A stretch of DNA of 64,000 bases from contig CP110972.1 in the NCBI GenBank assembly GCA_028869255.1, forward strand, positions 3,415,001 through 3,479,000. Reading direction: 5' to 3'. Both the position numbers and the translations under genes were made by a program. Origin of the DNA: Pseudomonas poae (GTDB taxonomy: Bacteria; Pseudomonadota; Gammaproteobacteria; Pseudomonadales; Pseudomonadaceae). Positions 17,352 to 29,605 of the stretch are shown here, one piece after another (position 1 is the stretch's first letter; every line of letters begins with the position of its first letter). Below the pieces are notes generated by a model. That model worked only from the letters and a program-made list of their open reading frames with translations, ran no database searches and was not told where the DNA came from.

Positions 17352-19109
17352 ATGACTAATCCCCACAGCGCGCTGCCCGACGACGGGGTGGCCACCGCGC
17401 ACTATCATCCACGCGGTGACAGCCGCCAACTCAGTGACAGCAGCTCGCCCACACCGGCGGAGCTGACCGACTGCCTGTTCTTTTCTCCCGAAGACGGGCG
17501 TATCTGGCTCAACGATCAACGCATGTTGTTGCTGCACAGTTCGTCGTTCGGCGCCCTGCGCGCAGAGGTCATCGAGCGCCTGGGGCTGGAGCAGGCTCGC
17601 GGCCTGTTTACCCGCACCGGTTATGCCTCCGGGGCGCGGGATGCGCGGCTGATACGCGAGCGCTGGCCGCAGGCCGATGCCGCCGCGGTGTTTCGCGCCG
17701 GGACACACCTGCACACCCTGGAAGGCATGACCAAGGTCGAACCGCTGCATTTCAAGTTCGATGCCGACTCGGGGTTCTACGAAGGGGAATTCCTCTGGCA
17801 CCACTCCTGCGAAGCCGATGAACATGTGGGTGCCTATGGCATCGGCCAGGACCCGGTATGCTGGACTGAAACCGGCTACGCCATCGGTTTCGTCAGTGGC
17901 CTGTTCGGGCAAATGGTGATTTTCCGCGAAGTGGAATGCCGCGGCATGGGCCACCGCAGCTGTCGGGTGATCGGCAAGACGGCCGAGCAATGGGGTGACG
18001 TCGAGCAGGACCTGCGCTACCTGAATGTGTCCCAGGCCGTCAGCGCCAGCGCCCTCGCCCCCACGCCCGACCACCCGGTCAGCCCCAGCACCAGGCCCCA
18101 CCCACCGCAAACGCTGGTGGGCGCGAGTGCCGCCTTCAACGCCGCGACACAAGCCCTGCAACGTGTGGCGTTGACCCCGGCAACGGTGCTGATCAGCGGC
18201 GAGTCCGGGGTGGGCAAGGAGATGTTTGCGCGCCAGTTGCACCAGCTCAGTCGTCGCCATGACAGCCCGTTTGTGGCGCTCAACTGCGCGGCCATTCCGG
18301 ATAACCTGATCGAGGCCGAGCTGTTCGGTGTCGAACGCGGCGCGTATACCGGCGCGACGCACTCGCGCCCCGGGCGTTTCGAACGGGCCCAGGGTGGCAC
18401 ACTGTTTCTGGATGAAATCACCAGCCTCAGCCTGGGCGGGCAAAGCAAGTTGCTGCGGGCCTTGCAGGAAAGGGAAATCGAACGGGTCGGCGGGGTGCGC
18501 GGTATCAAGGTGGATGTGCGCGTGGTGGCCGCGACCAATATTGACCTGCGCAAAGCGGTGGCCGACGGTAGCTTTCGGGAAGACCTGTTCTACCGGCTGA
18601 ATGTCTACCCCATCGCCCTGCCACCGCTGCGCGAACGCCGGGATGACATCCCGCTGCTGATCAACGCGTTCCTCACGCGCTTCTGCCAGGAGTACGCCCG
18701 CACGCCGGTGGGCCTGACCATGCGCGCCCTGAAAGTGTTGCTGCGCTATGACTTCGCGGGCAATGTGCGCGAACTGCAAAACCTGATCGAGCGCGGCCTG
18801 ATCGCCAGTGACGAAGGCCAAGCGATTGACCTGGTGCACCTGTTTCGCAACGAACCGATGCCGCCCGACCCCTATGGCCTGGACGACCACGGCAGCCTGT
18901 CAAATGCCGCACCGGCGCCCCGCCCCGCATTGTTGGACACCCTCGGCCAGTTGGACCAGGGGTTTTCCATCGAAGGCCTGGAGTCGCGCCTGATCAATGA
19001 AGCGCTGCAACAAAACGCCGGCAACCTGGCCGCCGCCGCGAGGCTCCTGGGGCTCAGCCGTGCGCAATTTGCCTACCGGTTGAAGAAGCATCAGCGGCAG
19101 ATCCCTTGA
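17352..19109 (+). CDS. Sigma-54 dependent activator of the XylR/DmpR type
   Basis: Enhancer-binding protein of 585 residues with an N-terminal XylR_N sensor, a V4R domain at about 135-205 ([20 protein letters not shown]), a linker, an AAA+ domain (Walker A GESGVGKE near 283-290, sigma-54 contact loop GAYTGA near 330-335, Walker [10 protein letters not shown]) and a Fis-type helix-turn-helix at the C-terminus ([20 protein letters not shown]). Such proteins bind aromatic effectors directly. Divergent from the aryl-aldehyde operon, which has a -24/-12 promoter and enhancer in the shared gap. The effector could be coniferyl alcohol or another aryl alcohol; that is inference. Confidence 0.87.
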   Translation: MTNPHSALPDDGVATAHYHPRGDSRQLSDSSSPTPAELTDCLFFSPEDGRIWLNDQRMLLLHSSSFGALRAEVIERLGLEQARGLFTRTGYASGARDARLIRERWPQADAAAVFRAGTHLHTLEGMTKVEPLHFKFDADSGFYEGEFLWHHSCEADEHVGAYGIGQDPVCWTETGYAIGFVSGLFGQMVIFREVECRGMGHRSCRVIGKTAEQWGDVEQDLRYLNVSQAVSASALAPTPDHPVSPSTRPHPPQTLVGASAAFNAATQALQRVALTPATVLISGESGVGKEMFARQLHQLSRRHDSPFVALNCAAIPDNLIEAELFGVERGAYTGATHSRPGRFERAQGGTLFLDEITSLSLGGQSKLLRALQEREIERVGGVRGIKVDVRVVAATNIDLRKAVADGSFREDLFYRLNVYPIALPPLRERRDDIPLLINAFLTRFCQEYARTPVGLTMRALKVLLRYDFAGNVRELQNLIERGLIASDEGQAIDLVHLFRNEPMPPDPYGLDDHGSLSNAAPAPRPALLDTLGQLDQGFSIEGLESRLINEALQQNAGNLAAAARLLGLSRAQFAYRLKKHQRQIP

Positions 19110-19274
19110 GAGGGAATCAGTGCTTTAAAAGCTTTACCCTGAACGCAACGGGCTCCGCGAACCAAAGCATGCGTAGCCAGTTTTGCGGGATGCCCCGGTG
19201 CATCAGCGCTTGCAGCGACGGAGCTTCGGATTGATTAGTTCTCTTCATATGTCCTTGCCGTTTTACCCGGGTAG

Positions 19275-20381
<1,107 letters not shown>

Positions 20382-20391
20382 GGGAGGCGCA

Positions 20392-20982
20392 ATGAACGAC
20401 CACGACTCGCTGCGCCGCACGGTAGTTTTTGCGTTGGCCAGCTCGCCGCTTCTATCACTGGGCAGCACCCAAGCCAGTGAAGAGCGCCCTGCACCTTCCG
20501 GCTCTCGCAGCTTGGTGGCGTACTTCTCTCGTTCGGGTAATACCCGGGTCGTGGCCGGGCTTATCCAGCGCGGCCTGGGGGCTGACCTGTACGAGATTCG
20601 CCCTGCCACCGCCTACCCTGAGGACTACCTGCAAACGGTGGAACAGGCACGCCGGGAGCGCGATAGCGGTTTCGAGCCGGCGCTGGAAAGCAAGGTCCAC
20701 AACCTCGGCGCGTACGACACCCTGTTTCTCGGCTTTCCCATCTGGGGTGAAACCATGCCCCCGGTGGTGCGCGCATTTCTTTCGGCACATGACCTTGCGG
20801 GCAAGACCATCATTCCATTCAACACCCATGGCGGCTATGGCTTGGGCAACAGCCGTGCGGTGCTCGACCGTCATGCCCCCAAGGCCAAGGTGCTGGAGGG
20901 GTTCGTGATGGAGGGCGAGCAGGAGCGCAAAACCATGCAGAGCGTGAACGAATGGCTAAGCGACAGCAACTTCAAACGTTAA
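20392..20982 (+). CDS. Exported flavodoxin-like protein
   Basis: 196 residues. The N-terminus DSLRRTVVFALASSPLLSLG has a twin-arginine and a hydrophobic stretch, resembling a Tat signal, with cleavage possible near TQA-SEE. The rest is a flavodoxin fold of the Flavodoxin_4 type: FMN phosphate loop VAYFSRSGNTRVVAG, then GFPIWGETMPPVV and FNTHGGYGLGNS. Tat export would fit a protein that folds with its cofactor before leaving the cytoplasm. The ATG at 20392 has AAGGGAGG overlapping the previous stop. Electron partner unknown. Confidence 0.8.
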   Translation: MNDHDSLRRTVVFALASSPLLSLGSTQASEERPAPSGSRSLVAYFSRSGNTRVVAGLIQRGLGADLYEIRPATAYPEDYLQTVEQARRERDSGFEPALESKVHNLGAYDTLFLGFPIWGETMPPVVRAFLSAHDLAGKTIIPFNTHGGYGLGNSRAVLDRHAPKAKVLEGFVMEGEQERKTMQSVNEWLSDSNFKR

Positions 20983-21030
20983 ACGCGTGACGCACGTCAT
21001 CGACCCGCTGCGCCCCCCATTTCCAACTAG

Positions 21031-22534
<1,504 letters not shown>

Positions 22535-22538
<4 letters not shown>

Positions 22539-23326
22539 CTGCATCGATCTTGCGTGCCCTGAGATATCGCGAAACCCGCTCCATTGCCGCTTTCCTGGCA
22601 TTGTGCCTTGGCTTGGGGGACGTTCCCGGCGTTGTCGCCCAAGAAAGCGTGGCACCGTCTACCCCAGCCAATACAGCACCGCCCTCCGAAGCATTGTCGA
22701 GCAGACAACAGGCCATTCCATTGATCGCTGCGTTTATGGCATCCAGCGACATTCCCCGCCTTAACCAGGCGTTGAATCAAGGATTGGATGCGGGCCTGAC
22801 CATCAGTGAGGCCAAGGAAATTCTGGTGCAGCTCTATGCGTACGCGGGCTTCCCACGCAGCCTGAATGCGCTGGGCGAACTGATGAAGGTCGTTGATGCG
22901 CGCAAAGCGCGAGGTATTCAGGATGTAACAGGACGCGAACCCAGTCGGCCCGCCCCAACGGGCCAGGAATTGGTTGAGGTCGGTACTGTTAATCAGACCC
23001 GCATATCCGGTGGAGCGGTGAAAAGTCCGGTGTTCGACTTTGCGCCGGTCATCAACCAGTACCTGCAGGCCCATCTGTTCGGCGACATCTTCGAGCGTGA
23101 CAACCTGGACTGGCAAAGCCGTGAACTGGCCACCGTCGGCGCTTTGGCTGCAACGCCGGGTGCCGAGCCGCAGCTGCGCTCCCATATGCTGGCGAGCATG
23201 CGGGTCGGCCTGAGTGCTGGCCAACTGCGCCAGGTGACCGAAATACTCGCCAAACACGCAGACGAAGCAGTCGCCACGCGTGCGAGTGCGGCGCTGACTC
23301 AAGCCCTTGCGGCGTCGGGTAGTTGA
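22535..23326 (+). CDS. Exported carboxymuconolactone decarboxylase-like protein
   Basis: 263 residues: N-terminal signal (hydrophobic IAAFLALCLGLG, cut near VVA-QES), then two CMD/AhpD-like helical repeats at about 65-125 and 175-240. The second shows LDWQSRELATVGALAA. The usual AhpD CxxC redox pair is not visible, so a thiol peroxidase role is unlikely. Start overlaps the cupin stop by ATGA, so both are made together. Function unknown; the family includes gamma-carboxymuconolactone decarboxylase, but periplasmic location argues against a classical beta-ketoadipate role. Confidence 0.75.
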
Positions 23327-23328
23327 AC

Positions 23329-24411
23329 ATGAAGAGCACAAGGAACGTTCTGACCCTCGCTATCACGTGCCTACTTGCCGCCTGTGCGGCGCCTATCAGC
23401 AGCCCTGGCAACACCGCCGCGCCATTGCAGATTCAGGAGCAAGGCAGCTTCGCCGCCGGCGGCACCCTGATCACTGCACCGGGTACGTTCGACCCACGCA
23501 AACCCATGGCGTCCGATGGACAGACCTACCATGGCGATCACGCCTATGTGTTTTACCAAGTGCCGGTCAACGCGCGAAAACTGCCTATCGTCATGTGGCA
23601 CGGTGCCGGCCAGTTTTCCAAAACCTGGGAAACCACAGCCGATGGCCGCGAAGGCTTCCAGAACATTTTTCTGCGCCGTCAGTTTAGCGTGTACCTGATC
23701 GACCAACCCCGCCGCGGTAACGCCGGTCGCAGCATGGTCGAGGCAACGCTCAAGCCCACGCCGGACGAACAGCTGTGGTTTAACCAGTTCCGCATCGGTT
23801 TGTGGCCCAACTACTTTGATGGCGTGCAGGTCGCGCGCGATGAGCAAACACGCGACCAGTTCTTTCGCGCCATGACCCCCAACACAGGTCCGTTCGATAT
23901 GGACGTGGTTTCCGATGGAGTATCCGCTGCGTTCAACCGGATCGGCCCCGGCATTTTATTCACTCACTCCCAGGGCGGCGGCCCCGGCTGGCTCACCGCG
24001 ATCAAGAACGACAAGGTAAAAGCCATCGTCGCGTTCGAGCCGGGTAGCAGCTTTGTCTTTCCTTCAGGAGAGGTTCCGGCACCGATACCCAGCGCTTTCG
24101 ACACGGTGCAAGGCGCTGAGGTGCCGATGAGCCAGTTCATGGCATTGACGCGGATTCCGATCCTGATCCTCTACGGTGACAACATTCCTGATCACGCCAT
24201 CGACCTACCAGCCCAAGACAGCTGGCGGGCTCGACTAGCGATGGCGCGGTTGTGGCGCGACAGCGTTAACAAACATGGCGGTGATGTGAAGCTGATTCAC
24301 CTTCCGGAAATTGGCATCAAGGGCAACACACACTTTCCCATGTCAGACCTGAACAACGTCCAAATCGCGGACTTAGTGGCCAAGTTCCTTGCCGAGAAAC
24401 ATCTGGATTGA
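23329..24411 (+). CDS. Alpha/beta hydrolase lipoprotein
   Basis: 360 residues. The N-terminus ends in LLAAC, a lipobox, so it is likely a lipid-anchored envelope protein. The hydrolase core has IVMWHGAGQFSKTWE near the oxyanion, the nucleophile elbow FTHSQGGGPG (Ser), and a C-terminal HFPMSDLNN region for the His. Family: esterase-like alpha/beta hydrolases with unknown substrate. It follows the CMD gene after 2 bp, clearly the same operon. Confidence 0.78.
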   Translation: MKSTRNVLTLAITCLLAACAAPISSPGNTAAPLQIQEQGSFAAGGTLITAPGTFDPRKPMASDGQTYHGDHAYVFYQVPVNARKLPIVMWHGAGQFSKTWETTADGREGFQNIFLRRQFSVYLIDQPRRGNAGRSMVEATLKPTPDEQLWFNQFRIGLWPNYFDGVQVARDEQTRDQFFRAMTPNTGPFDMDVVSDGVSAAFNRIGPGILFTHSQGGGPGWLTAIKNDKVKAIVAFEPGSSFVFPSGEVPAPIPSAFDTVQGAEVPMSQFMALTRIPILILYGDNIPDHAIDLPAQDSWRARLAMARLWRDSVNKHGGDVKLIHLPEIGIKGNTHFPMSDLNNVQIADLVAKFLAEKHLD

Positions 24412-24481
24412 CCAGGACTGCAGGCATGCCGAATCAGAAAAAGATCTGCTGTTTCACACTTCAATCGTTTGGAGAAATCGT

Positions 24482-25543
24482 ATGAGAAACACAGTTCTCA
24501 AGGTCACGTTTATGGCCGCGATGGTCGGCATTTCGGCCGGCAAGTGCATGGCGGCTGACTACAAGAAGAACCCGTTCACGCTAGTATATGACGGCGCGAT
24601 TACCAAGAATGAGCCGAGCAAGGTCAACATCCATCCGGTGACCTACAAGCTCAACGGCCTGGACATCGTCGCCAACGTTTACACCCCGGCCAGCTACGAC
24701 CCCAAAAAGACCTACCCCACCGTTGTGGTGGCGCACCCTAACGGCGGTGTGAAAGAGCAAGTCGCCGGGCTGTATGCGCAGCGCTTGGCCGAACAGGGCT
24801 ACATCACCATTACCGCCGATGCGGCCTATCAGGGTGGCAGCGGCGGTCAACCGCGCAGCGTCGACAAACCAGCCAACCGTATCGAAGATATCCACGGCAT
24901 GGCGGACTTCATTACCCAGTACGCCGGAGTTGATGGTCAGCGTCTGGGCTTGCTCGGCATCTGTGGCGGGGCCGGTTACTCCCTGGCCGCTGCCGAGACC
25001 GACAAGCGCTTCAAATCGATTGCCACAATCAGCATGTTCAACTCAGGCCGTGTGCGCCGTAACGGCTACGTCGACTCCCAACTGGACACCATTCAGGATC
25101 GCCTCAAGCAAGCGTCTGAGGCACGCACCCTGGAAGCTGCTGGTGGCGAGGTTCGTTACTCGGGCGATGCCAATCTGACCGACGAGCAGATTGCCAAATT
25201 ACCGTTTGATCTCTACCGCCAGGGTTACGAGTACTACTGGAAAACCCACGCGCACCCGAACTCGACCTTCAAGTATACAACCAGCAGCTTGCTCGACCTG
25301 ATGCGCTTCGACGCCACCAACCAGATCGAACTGATTGGCCAGCCACTACTGATGATCGCCGGCACCAAGGCCGATAGCCTGTACATGACTGAGGATGCAT
25401 TCGCTAAGGCTACTGGCACCAAGGACAAAGAGCTCTTCAAGATTGAAGGCGCAACCCATATCGAAACCTACTGGGTACCCAAATATGTCGATGCCGCACT
25501 GAGCAAACTCACGCCGTTTTACGCAAGAACCCTCGCCAGGTAA
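24482..25543 (+). CDS. Exported dienelactone-hydrolase-like alpha/beta hydrolase
   Basis: 353 residues with a Sec signal peptide (cut near KCMA-ADY). The nucleophile elbow is LLGICGGAGYSL: a Cys in place of the usual Ser, as in dienelactone hydrolases. Other core parts are PTVVVAHPNGGVKEQ and LLMIAGTKADSLY. Cys nucleophile plus export is unusual. It is the last structural gene of the co-directional set and lies 70 bp after the lipoprotein hydrolase. Substrate not known; a lactone or ester is a guess from the family. Confidence 0.78.
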   Translation: MRNTVLKVTFMAAMVGISAGKCMAADYKKNPFTLVYDGAITKNEPSKVNIHPVTYKLNGLDIVANVYTPASYDPKKTYPTVVVAHPNGGVKEQVAGLYAQRLAEQGYITITADAAYQGGSGGQPRSVDKPANRIEDIHGMADFITQYAGVDGQRLGLLGICGGAGYSLAAAETDKRFKSIATISMFNSGRVRRNGYVDSQLDTIQDRLKQASEARTLEAAGGEVRYSGDANLTDEQIAKLPFDLYRQGYEYYWKTHAHPNSTFKYTTSSLLDLMRFDATNQIELIGQPLLMIAGTKADSLYMTEDAFAKATGTKDKELFKIEGATHIETYWVPKYVDAALSKLTPFYARTLAR

Positions 25544-25640
25544 CCGTCGATACAGGTTGCGAGAAATGCACCTGTATCGAACCTCCTGAGACATGGTTAG
25601 ATGGGACAATCCTGTACACTTTCATGAAGGCCCCTCATCA

Positions 25641-26531
25641 ATGTCCCGCGCCAATCTCAACGATCTGCAAGCCTTCGTGATCATCGCTCGCGAAGGCAGC
25701 TTTACCCGCGCAGCCGCTCAGCTCGGCGTTTCGCAATCTGCAATCAGCCACACCATGCGAGCCCTTGAAGCGCGCCTGGGTGTGCGCCTGCTGACTCGCA
25801 CAACGCGCAGTGTGGCACCCACCGAAGCGGGCTTGCGCTTGTATAAGGCCATGGCCCCACGGTTCGAAGAGATCGAGTTGGAGTTGGCGGCAGTCAGCGA
25901 GTTTCGCGACACCCCGTCAGGCACCGTGCGCATTTCAGCGTCCGAACATGCGGCCAACAACATCCTCTGGCCCAAGCTGTTGAAGGTGCTTCCCGCCTAC
26001 CCGGATATCCACGTGGAAATCACCGTGGACTACGCCCTCTCCGACATCGTCGCCCAGCGCTACGATGCCGGCGTACGCCTGGGCGACCAAGTGGCCAAGG
26101 ATATGATCGCCGTCCCTATCGGCCCTCGGTTGCGAATGGCGGTAGTGGCGGCCCCCGACTACTTGCGCAAGTACACCGCGCCTGAAGCCCCTGCAGATTT
26201 GGCGGCACACAATTGCATCAACCTGCGCTTGCCAACCCACGGTAGCCTGCTGCAATGGGACTTTGAAAAAGACGGCCACGAGCTCAAGGCGCGTGTCGAA
26301 GGGCAATGGACATTCAATAGCAGCGTGCCGATCTTGCGCGCAGCGGTCGCCGGCTGTGGTTTGGCTTTTCTGCCGGAAGACATGGTCGCGAAGGAAATTG
26401 CCGAGGGTGCCTTGGTCCGGGTGATGGAGGATTGGTGCCAGCCATTTCCCGGCTACCATCTCTACTACCCCAACCGGCGTGAACGTTCGTCAGCGTTCGG
26501 CGTCGTGGTGGATGCGCTGCGTCACGCTTGA
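25641..26531 (+). CDS. LysR-type regulator (co-directional)
   Basis: 296 residues with an N-terminal winged helix (LQAFVIIAREGSFTRAAAQL, GVSQSAISHTMRALEARLGV) and a substrate-binding domain. It reads as a typical acid-sensing LTTR with RTTRSVAPTEAGLRLY. Placed right after the redox/hydrolase operon and on the same strand, it is the best candidate to control it, though LTTRs more often are divergent. Start ATG at 25641. Confidence 0.82.
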   Translation: MSRANLNDLQAFVIIAREGSFTRAAAQLGVSQSAISHTMRALEARLGVRLLTRTTRSVAPTEAGLRLYKAMAPRFEEIELELAAVSEFRDTPSGTVRISASEHAANNILWPKLLKVLPAYPDIHVEITVDYALSDIVAQRYDAGVRLGDQVAKDMIAVPIGPRLRMAVVAAPDYLRKYTAPEAPADLAAHNCINLRLPTHGSLLQWDFEKDGHELKARVEGQWTFNSSVPILRAAVAGCGLAFLPEDMVAKEIAEGALVRVMEDWCQPFPGYHLYYPNRRERSSAFGVVVDALRHA

Positions 26532-26539
26532 ATCAGGTT

Positions 26540-27415
26540 CTACCCCCTGAGAACAAGCGACATGTCCGAATAGCGATCACACATGAAGTCGACGAATGCG
26601 CGAACCTTTGGCGCCGCAAGCCGCCTGGAGGTGTGCAAGACCCACAGCGCCGGCTCTACACCGGACACCGTGCCCCACTGAACCAACTCACCGCGGGCCA
26701 GCTGGTTCCAGGCGATGGACTGTGGGATGAGGGCTGCACCGCCACCGGCGACAGCGGCATCACGCACCATCAGCAGCGAAGAGAATTGCATTTTCGGGAT
26801 CGGCTCCAGGACCAGTTGCCCGCCATCCAGGCTCCAATGCGCAGGCTGGAAAGTCGACGTCACGATAGCGGGAACGGATCTGATCGCGCCGGGCATCGGC
26901 CTGAGTATTTCCGGCGCCGCCACCACTATCAGCCGGTCCTTGGCGAAGCAACGTCCGACCAGGCTACTGTCCGGGCTGGGGTTGATTCGAATGGCGACAT
27001 CAAACTGTTCCTCCACCAGATCCACCATTCGATCCTCCGACACGACCTCAATGAAGACGTCCGGGTAGGCCGCACAGAACTCGGCGCCAATACGCCCCAT
27101 CGCGAGCTGCGAGAACAGAATCGGCGCGGCGACTCGCAGACGCCCGCGAGGCGTTGAAACGCCTTCACGTGCTGCGGTCATGGCTTCAGTCACTTCACTC
27201 AGCGGGCCCTCGGCTCGAGACATCAACGCCTCACCGGCTTCGGTGAGCTTCAGACCCCGCGCACTGCGCTCGATCAGCCTCACCCCCAGTTGTTCCTCAA
27301 GGTCAGAGATTCGCCGCGACAAAGTGGCTTTGGAGATACCACTCGCACGGCTGGCCTTGCCCAGCCCCGAATGAGTGGCAACCAGGATGAAATCAGTCAA
27401 GGCATTAAGGTTCAT
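26540..27415 (-). CDS. LysR-type regulator (divergent from quinone reductase)
   Basis: 291 residues with the LTTR winged helix (FILVATHSGLGKASRASGIS) followed by the binding domain of the CrgA/DmlR-like group (RGRLRVAAPILFSQLAMGRI). It is divergent from the quinone oxidoreductase/NmrA pair and is probably their regulator; convergent with the other LysR gene, 8 bp between stops. Confidence 0.82.
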   Translation of the reverse strand: MNLNALTDFILVATHSGLGKASRASGISKATLSRRISDLEEQLGVRLIERSARGLKLTEAGEALMSRAEGPLSEVTEAMTAAREGVSTPRGRLRVAAPILFSQLAMGRIGAEFCAAYPDVFIEVVSEDRMVDLVEEQFDVAIRINPSPDSSLVGRCFAKDRLIVVAAPEILRPMPGAIRSVPAIVTSTFQPAHWSLDGGQLVLEPIPKMQFSSLLMVRDAAVAGGGAALIPQSIAWNQLARGELVQWGTVSGVEPALWVLHTSRRLAAPKVRAFVDFMCDRYSDMSLVLRG

Positions 27416-27487
27416 GCTGTTCCATATCTGAAACGATGTGTATGGATTTTGTGGTCTTTGTTTTGTAAGTGCAACGGATTAGTTTCT

Positions 27488-27510
27488 CCTCATCGGAATA
27501 CGAGATGAGG
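27488..27510. promoter_or_regulatory. Inverted repeat in the LysR/quinone reductase gap
   Basis: CCTCATC and GATGAGG form a perfect 7-bp inverted repeat with a 9-bp spacer; its right arm includes the GAGG ribosome site of the quinone reductase. It may be a regulator site or an mRNA hairpin that hides the ribosome site. Confidence 0.4.
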
Positions 27511-27517
27511 CATCCCA

Positions 27518-28453
27518 ATGAGCACCCTTCAACACGCTGTACTGATCCGGGCCTACGGCGGTGCGGACGCCGCACAGATTGCCGAAATCCAGAAGCCGGC
27601 GCCCGAGCAAGGCCAGGTTCGGGTTCGGGTTCGAGCCGCCGGCGTGAACGGCATCGACTGGAAGGTTCGCGAAGGTCATCTGCGCAATGCCTTTACGCTG
27701 CCATTGCCCATCGTGCTGGGCGCCGAGATGGCCGGCGTGATCGATGCGGTGGGGCCGGGAGCCTCTCGCTTCAGTGTTGGCGAGCGTGTCATGGGAGCGA
27801 TGGGCGGACTGGGCGCGTACGCCGAGTTTGTGACCGTCAGCGAAGCGAGCCTTTCCCCAACCCCCGAGACTCTTGACGACGTGCGGGCCGCCGCCATGCC
27901 TGTAGCAGCCGTGTCGGCCTGGAACAGCCTGCATCACGCAGGGCCGCTCGTTGCGGGTCAGCGCGTACTGATTCACGGCGCAGCCGGAGGGCTAGGCGCT
28001 TATGCCGTGCAGTACGCCAAGCGTGCGGGCGCCGAAGTCTTCGCAACGGCGGGCACTGCAGACCTGGAGTACGTGCGCAGCCTCGGTGCCGATGGGGTCT
28101 TTGACTACCACGCTCAACGCTTCGAAACCCTCGTGCGGGATATAAACCTGGTGCTCGACTACGTCGGCGGTGAGGTACTGGACCGCTCGTGGCACGTGCT
28201 GGCGCCGGACGGCGTGGTGGTCGGCACATCATCGCCCGACATTCTTGCCCGAACGCCGGCGAATCGCCGAAGCCTCTGGTTCATGAATAAACCTGATCCT
28301 CAATTGCTGGAAAAGCTCGCCAGGGAGGTCGCCAGCGGCACGCTGCAGTCGAGGATCGGCGACGTCGTTGGCTTCTCTGATATCCCCAAGGCAATCGAAC
28401 GCAATCGCACCGTTTCACGGACAGGCAAGGTCGTTGCCGATTTCACTCGCTGA
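27518..28453 (+). CDS. NADP-dependent quinone oxidoreductase (MDR, zinc-free)
   Basis: 311-residue medium-chain reductase: GroES-like N-terminal domain (AAGVNGIDWKVREGHL), Rossmann domain with HGAAGGLGAYAVQYAKRAGAEV. No catalytic or structural zinc cysteines are seen, as in the quinone reductase branch. It probably reduces quinones or conjugated carbonyls. Its neighbours, a divergent LysR gene and an NmrA-like gene, are a common arrangement in stress-responsive loci. Confidence 0.83.
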   Translation: MSTLQHAVLIRAYGGADAAQIAEIQKPAPEQGQVRVRVRAAGVNGIDWKVREGHLRNAFTLPLPIVLGAEMAGVIDAVGPGASRFSVGERVMGAMGGLGAYAEFVTVSEASLSPTPETLDDVRAAAMPVAAVSAWNSLHHAGPLVAGQRVLIHGAAGGLGAYAVQYAKRAGAEVFATAGTADLEYVRSLGADGVFDYHAQRFETLVRDINLVLDYVGGEVLDRSWHVLAPDGVVVGTSSPDILARTPANRRSLWFMNKPDPQLLEKLAREVASGTLQSRIGDVVGFSDIPKAIERNRTVSRTGKVVADFTR

Positions 28454-28485
28454 TCCACTCAACATCCCATGCAGGAGTTTCAAAC

Positions 28486-29355
28486 ATGAGCATTCTGGTT
28501 ATTGGTGCCACGGGCACCATCGGTTCACTGGTCACTCAAGGCCTTGCCGGCGCGGGCGCCGAGGTCAAAGCCCTGGTGCGCCAGGCAGGTAAGCAGGAAT
28601 TCCCGGCCGGCGTAACCGAAGTGGTCGCCGACCTCACTGACGTAGCGTCGATGCGCGTTGCGCTCGCGTCGGTGCGCACCCTGTTCCTGCTCAATGCCGT
28701 GACGCCCGACGAGGTCACTCAAGCCCTCATCACCCTGAACCTGGCGCGTGAGGCGGGTATCGAACGCATCGTTTATCTGTCGGTGATTCATGCCGACACA
28801 TTCACCAATGTCCCGCACTTCACCGGCAAGCATACGGTTGAGCGCATGATCGAGAGCCTCGACCTGCCTGCCACTGTTCTGCGCCCGGCCTACTTCATGC
28901 AAAACGACCGCAGGGTCCAACAGACTATTCAGAGCTACTCGGTCTACCCAATGCCGATCGGCGCGGCGGGCGTGTCGATGATTGACGCACGCGATATCGC
29001 TGACGTGGCGGTTGCAGAGCTGCTGCGCCGCGACAAGGCACCCTCGGCGCTGGAGCGCGTAACGCTGGAGCTGGTGGGGCCGCAAGCGCTCACCGGTGCA
29101 TCCGTGGCGGCCATCTGGAGTACTGCTCTGGGCCGCGAGATCGCCTACGGAGGTGATGACCTGACCGCTTTCGAAGGACAACTGGCGTCGTATGGCCCCA
29201 CCTGGCTGGCGTATGACATGGCCCTGATGATGGCGGGTATCCAGACCTTCGGCATGCAATCAACCCAAGGCACCTTAGAAAAGCTGCAGACCCTCATCGG
29301 GCACCCGCTGCGCACCTATGAAGACTTCGTGCGCGAGGCCGTTGCGCAAGATTAA
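28486..29355 (+). CDS. NmrA/YtfG-like NAD(P)-binding protein
   Basis: 289 residues of the atypical SDR NmrA/QOR2 type. N-terminal Rossmann motif VIGATGTIGSLVTQGL; no YxxxK triad is obvious, which is normal for this group. It may be a quinone reductase (QOR2) or redox sensor. 32 bp after the quinone reductase in the same transcript, followed by a strong terminator. Confidence 0.78.
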   Translation: MSILVIGATGTIGSLVTQGLAGAGAEVKALVRQAGKQEFPAGVTEVVADLTDVASMRVALASVRTLFLLNAVTPDEVTQALITLNLAREAGIERIVYLSVIHADTFTNVPHFTGKHTVERMIESLDLPATVLRPAYFMQNDRRVQQTIQSYSVYPMPIGAAGVSMIDARDIADVAVAELLRRDKAPSALERVTLELVGPQALTGASVAAIWSTALGREIAYGGDDLTAFEGQLASYGPTWLAYDMALMMAGIQTFGMQSTQGTLEKLQTLIGHPLRTYEDFVREAVAQD

Positions 29356-29458
29356 GCCGCCAGGGCAACGGGTGAGTTGGCTGCCGGGAAGATTCCAGTG
29401 ATTTCCCGCAGAAATGAAAAATGACGCCGAAGCGTCTATTCCCTATAGCACAGGCAAA

Positions 29459-29486
29459 AAAAAGCCACTCGATTGAGTGGCTTTTT
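29459..29486. terminator. Strong bidirectional intrinsic terminator
   Basis: GCCACTC and GAGTGGC with loop GATT, flanked by an A run on the left and TTTTT on the right, so it works on either strand. It ends the NmrA transcript. On the minus strand it lies directly downstream of a tRNA-Gly-like 3' end. Confidence 0.85.
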
Positions 29487-29496
29487 CTTAATATTC

Positions 29497-29516
29497 AGAG
29501 CGGGAAACGGGACTCG
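29497..29516 (-). other. tRNA-Gly-like 3' remnant
   Basis: On the minus strand CGAGTCCCGTTTCCCGCTCT resembles the T-arm and acceptor end of bacterial tRNA-Gly(GCC), CGAGTCTCGTTTCCCGCTCC, in 18 of 20 positions. The rest of the tRNA is missing upstream. It could be an attachment-site remnant of an integrated element or a decayed tRNA copy. Confidence 0.4.
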
Positions 29517-29529
29517 CATCGGGTGTCCG

Positions 29530-29605
29530 ACCCATTGAAATCCAAGGGGTTTCTTTTCTTGCCGGAGCAAGAAAAGACTCAATTCCGGATCCATTTTCAA
29601 TGGGT
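29530..29605. repeat. Nested palindrome (two inverted repeats, one inside the other)
   Basis: Outer arms ACCCATTGAAA (29530-29540) and TTTCAATGGGT (29595-29605) are a perfect 11-bp inverted repeat. Inside, TCTTTTCTTGC and GCAAGAAAAGA (29552-29577) form a perfect 11-bp stem with tetraloop CGGA. No open reading frame of note lies in 29356-29717 beyond these elements. Confidence 0.7.

Noticed and set aside
17295..18890. Long open frame (531 codons) on the minus strand opposite the XylR-type activator
   Set aside because: It mirrors a well-supported gene, has no recognisable domain, and comes from GC-rich codon bias.
19242..19250. Possible small gene in the 19110-19391 gap
   Set aside because: Short frames there lack a ribosome site or conserved-looking sequence; the inverted repeat at 19312 explains more.
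29497..29572. Complete tRNA-Gly gene
   Set aside because: Only the last 20 bases match; D-arm, anticodon and 5' acceptor are absent.
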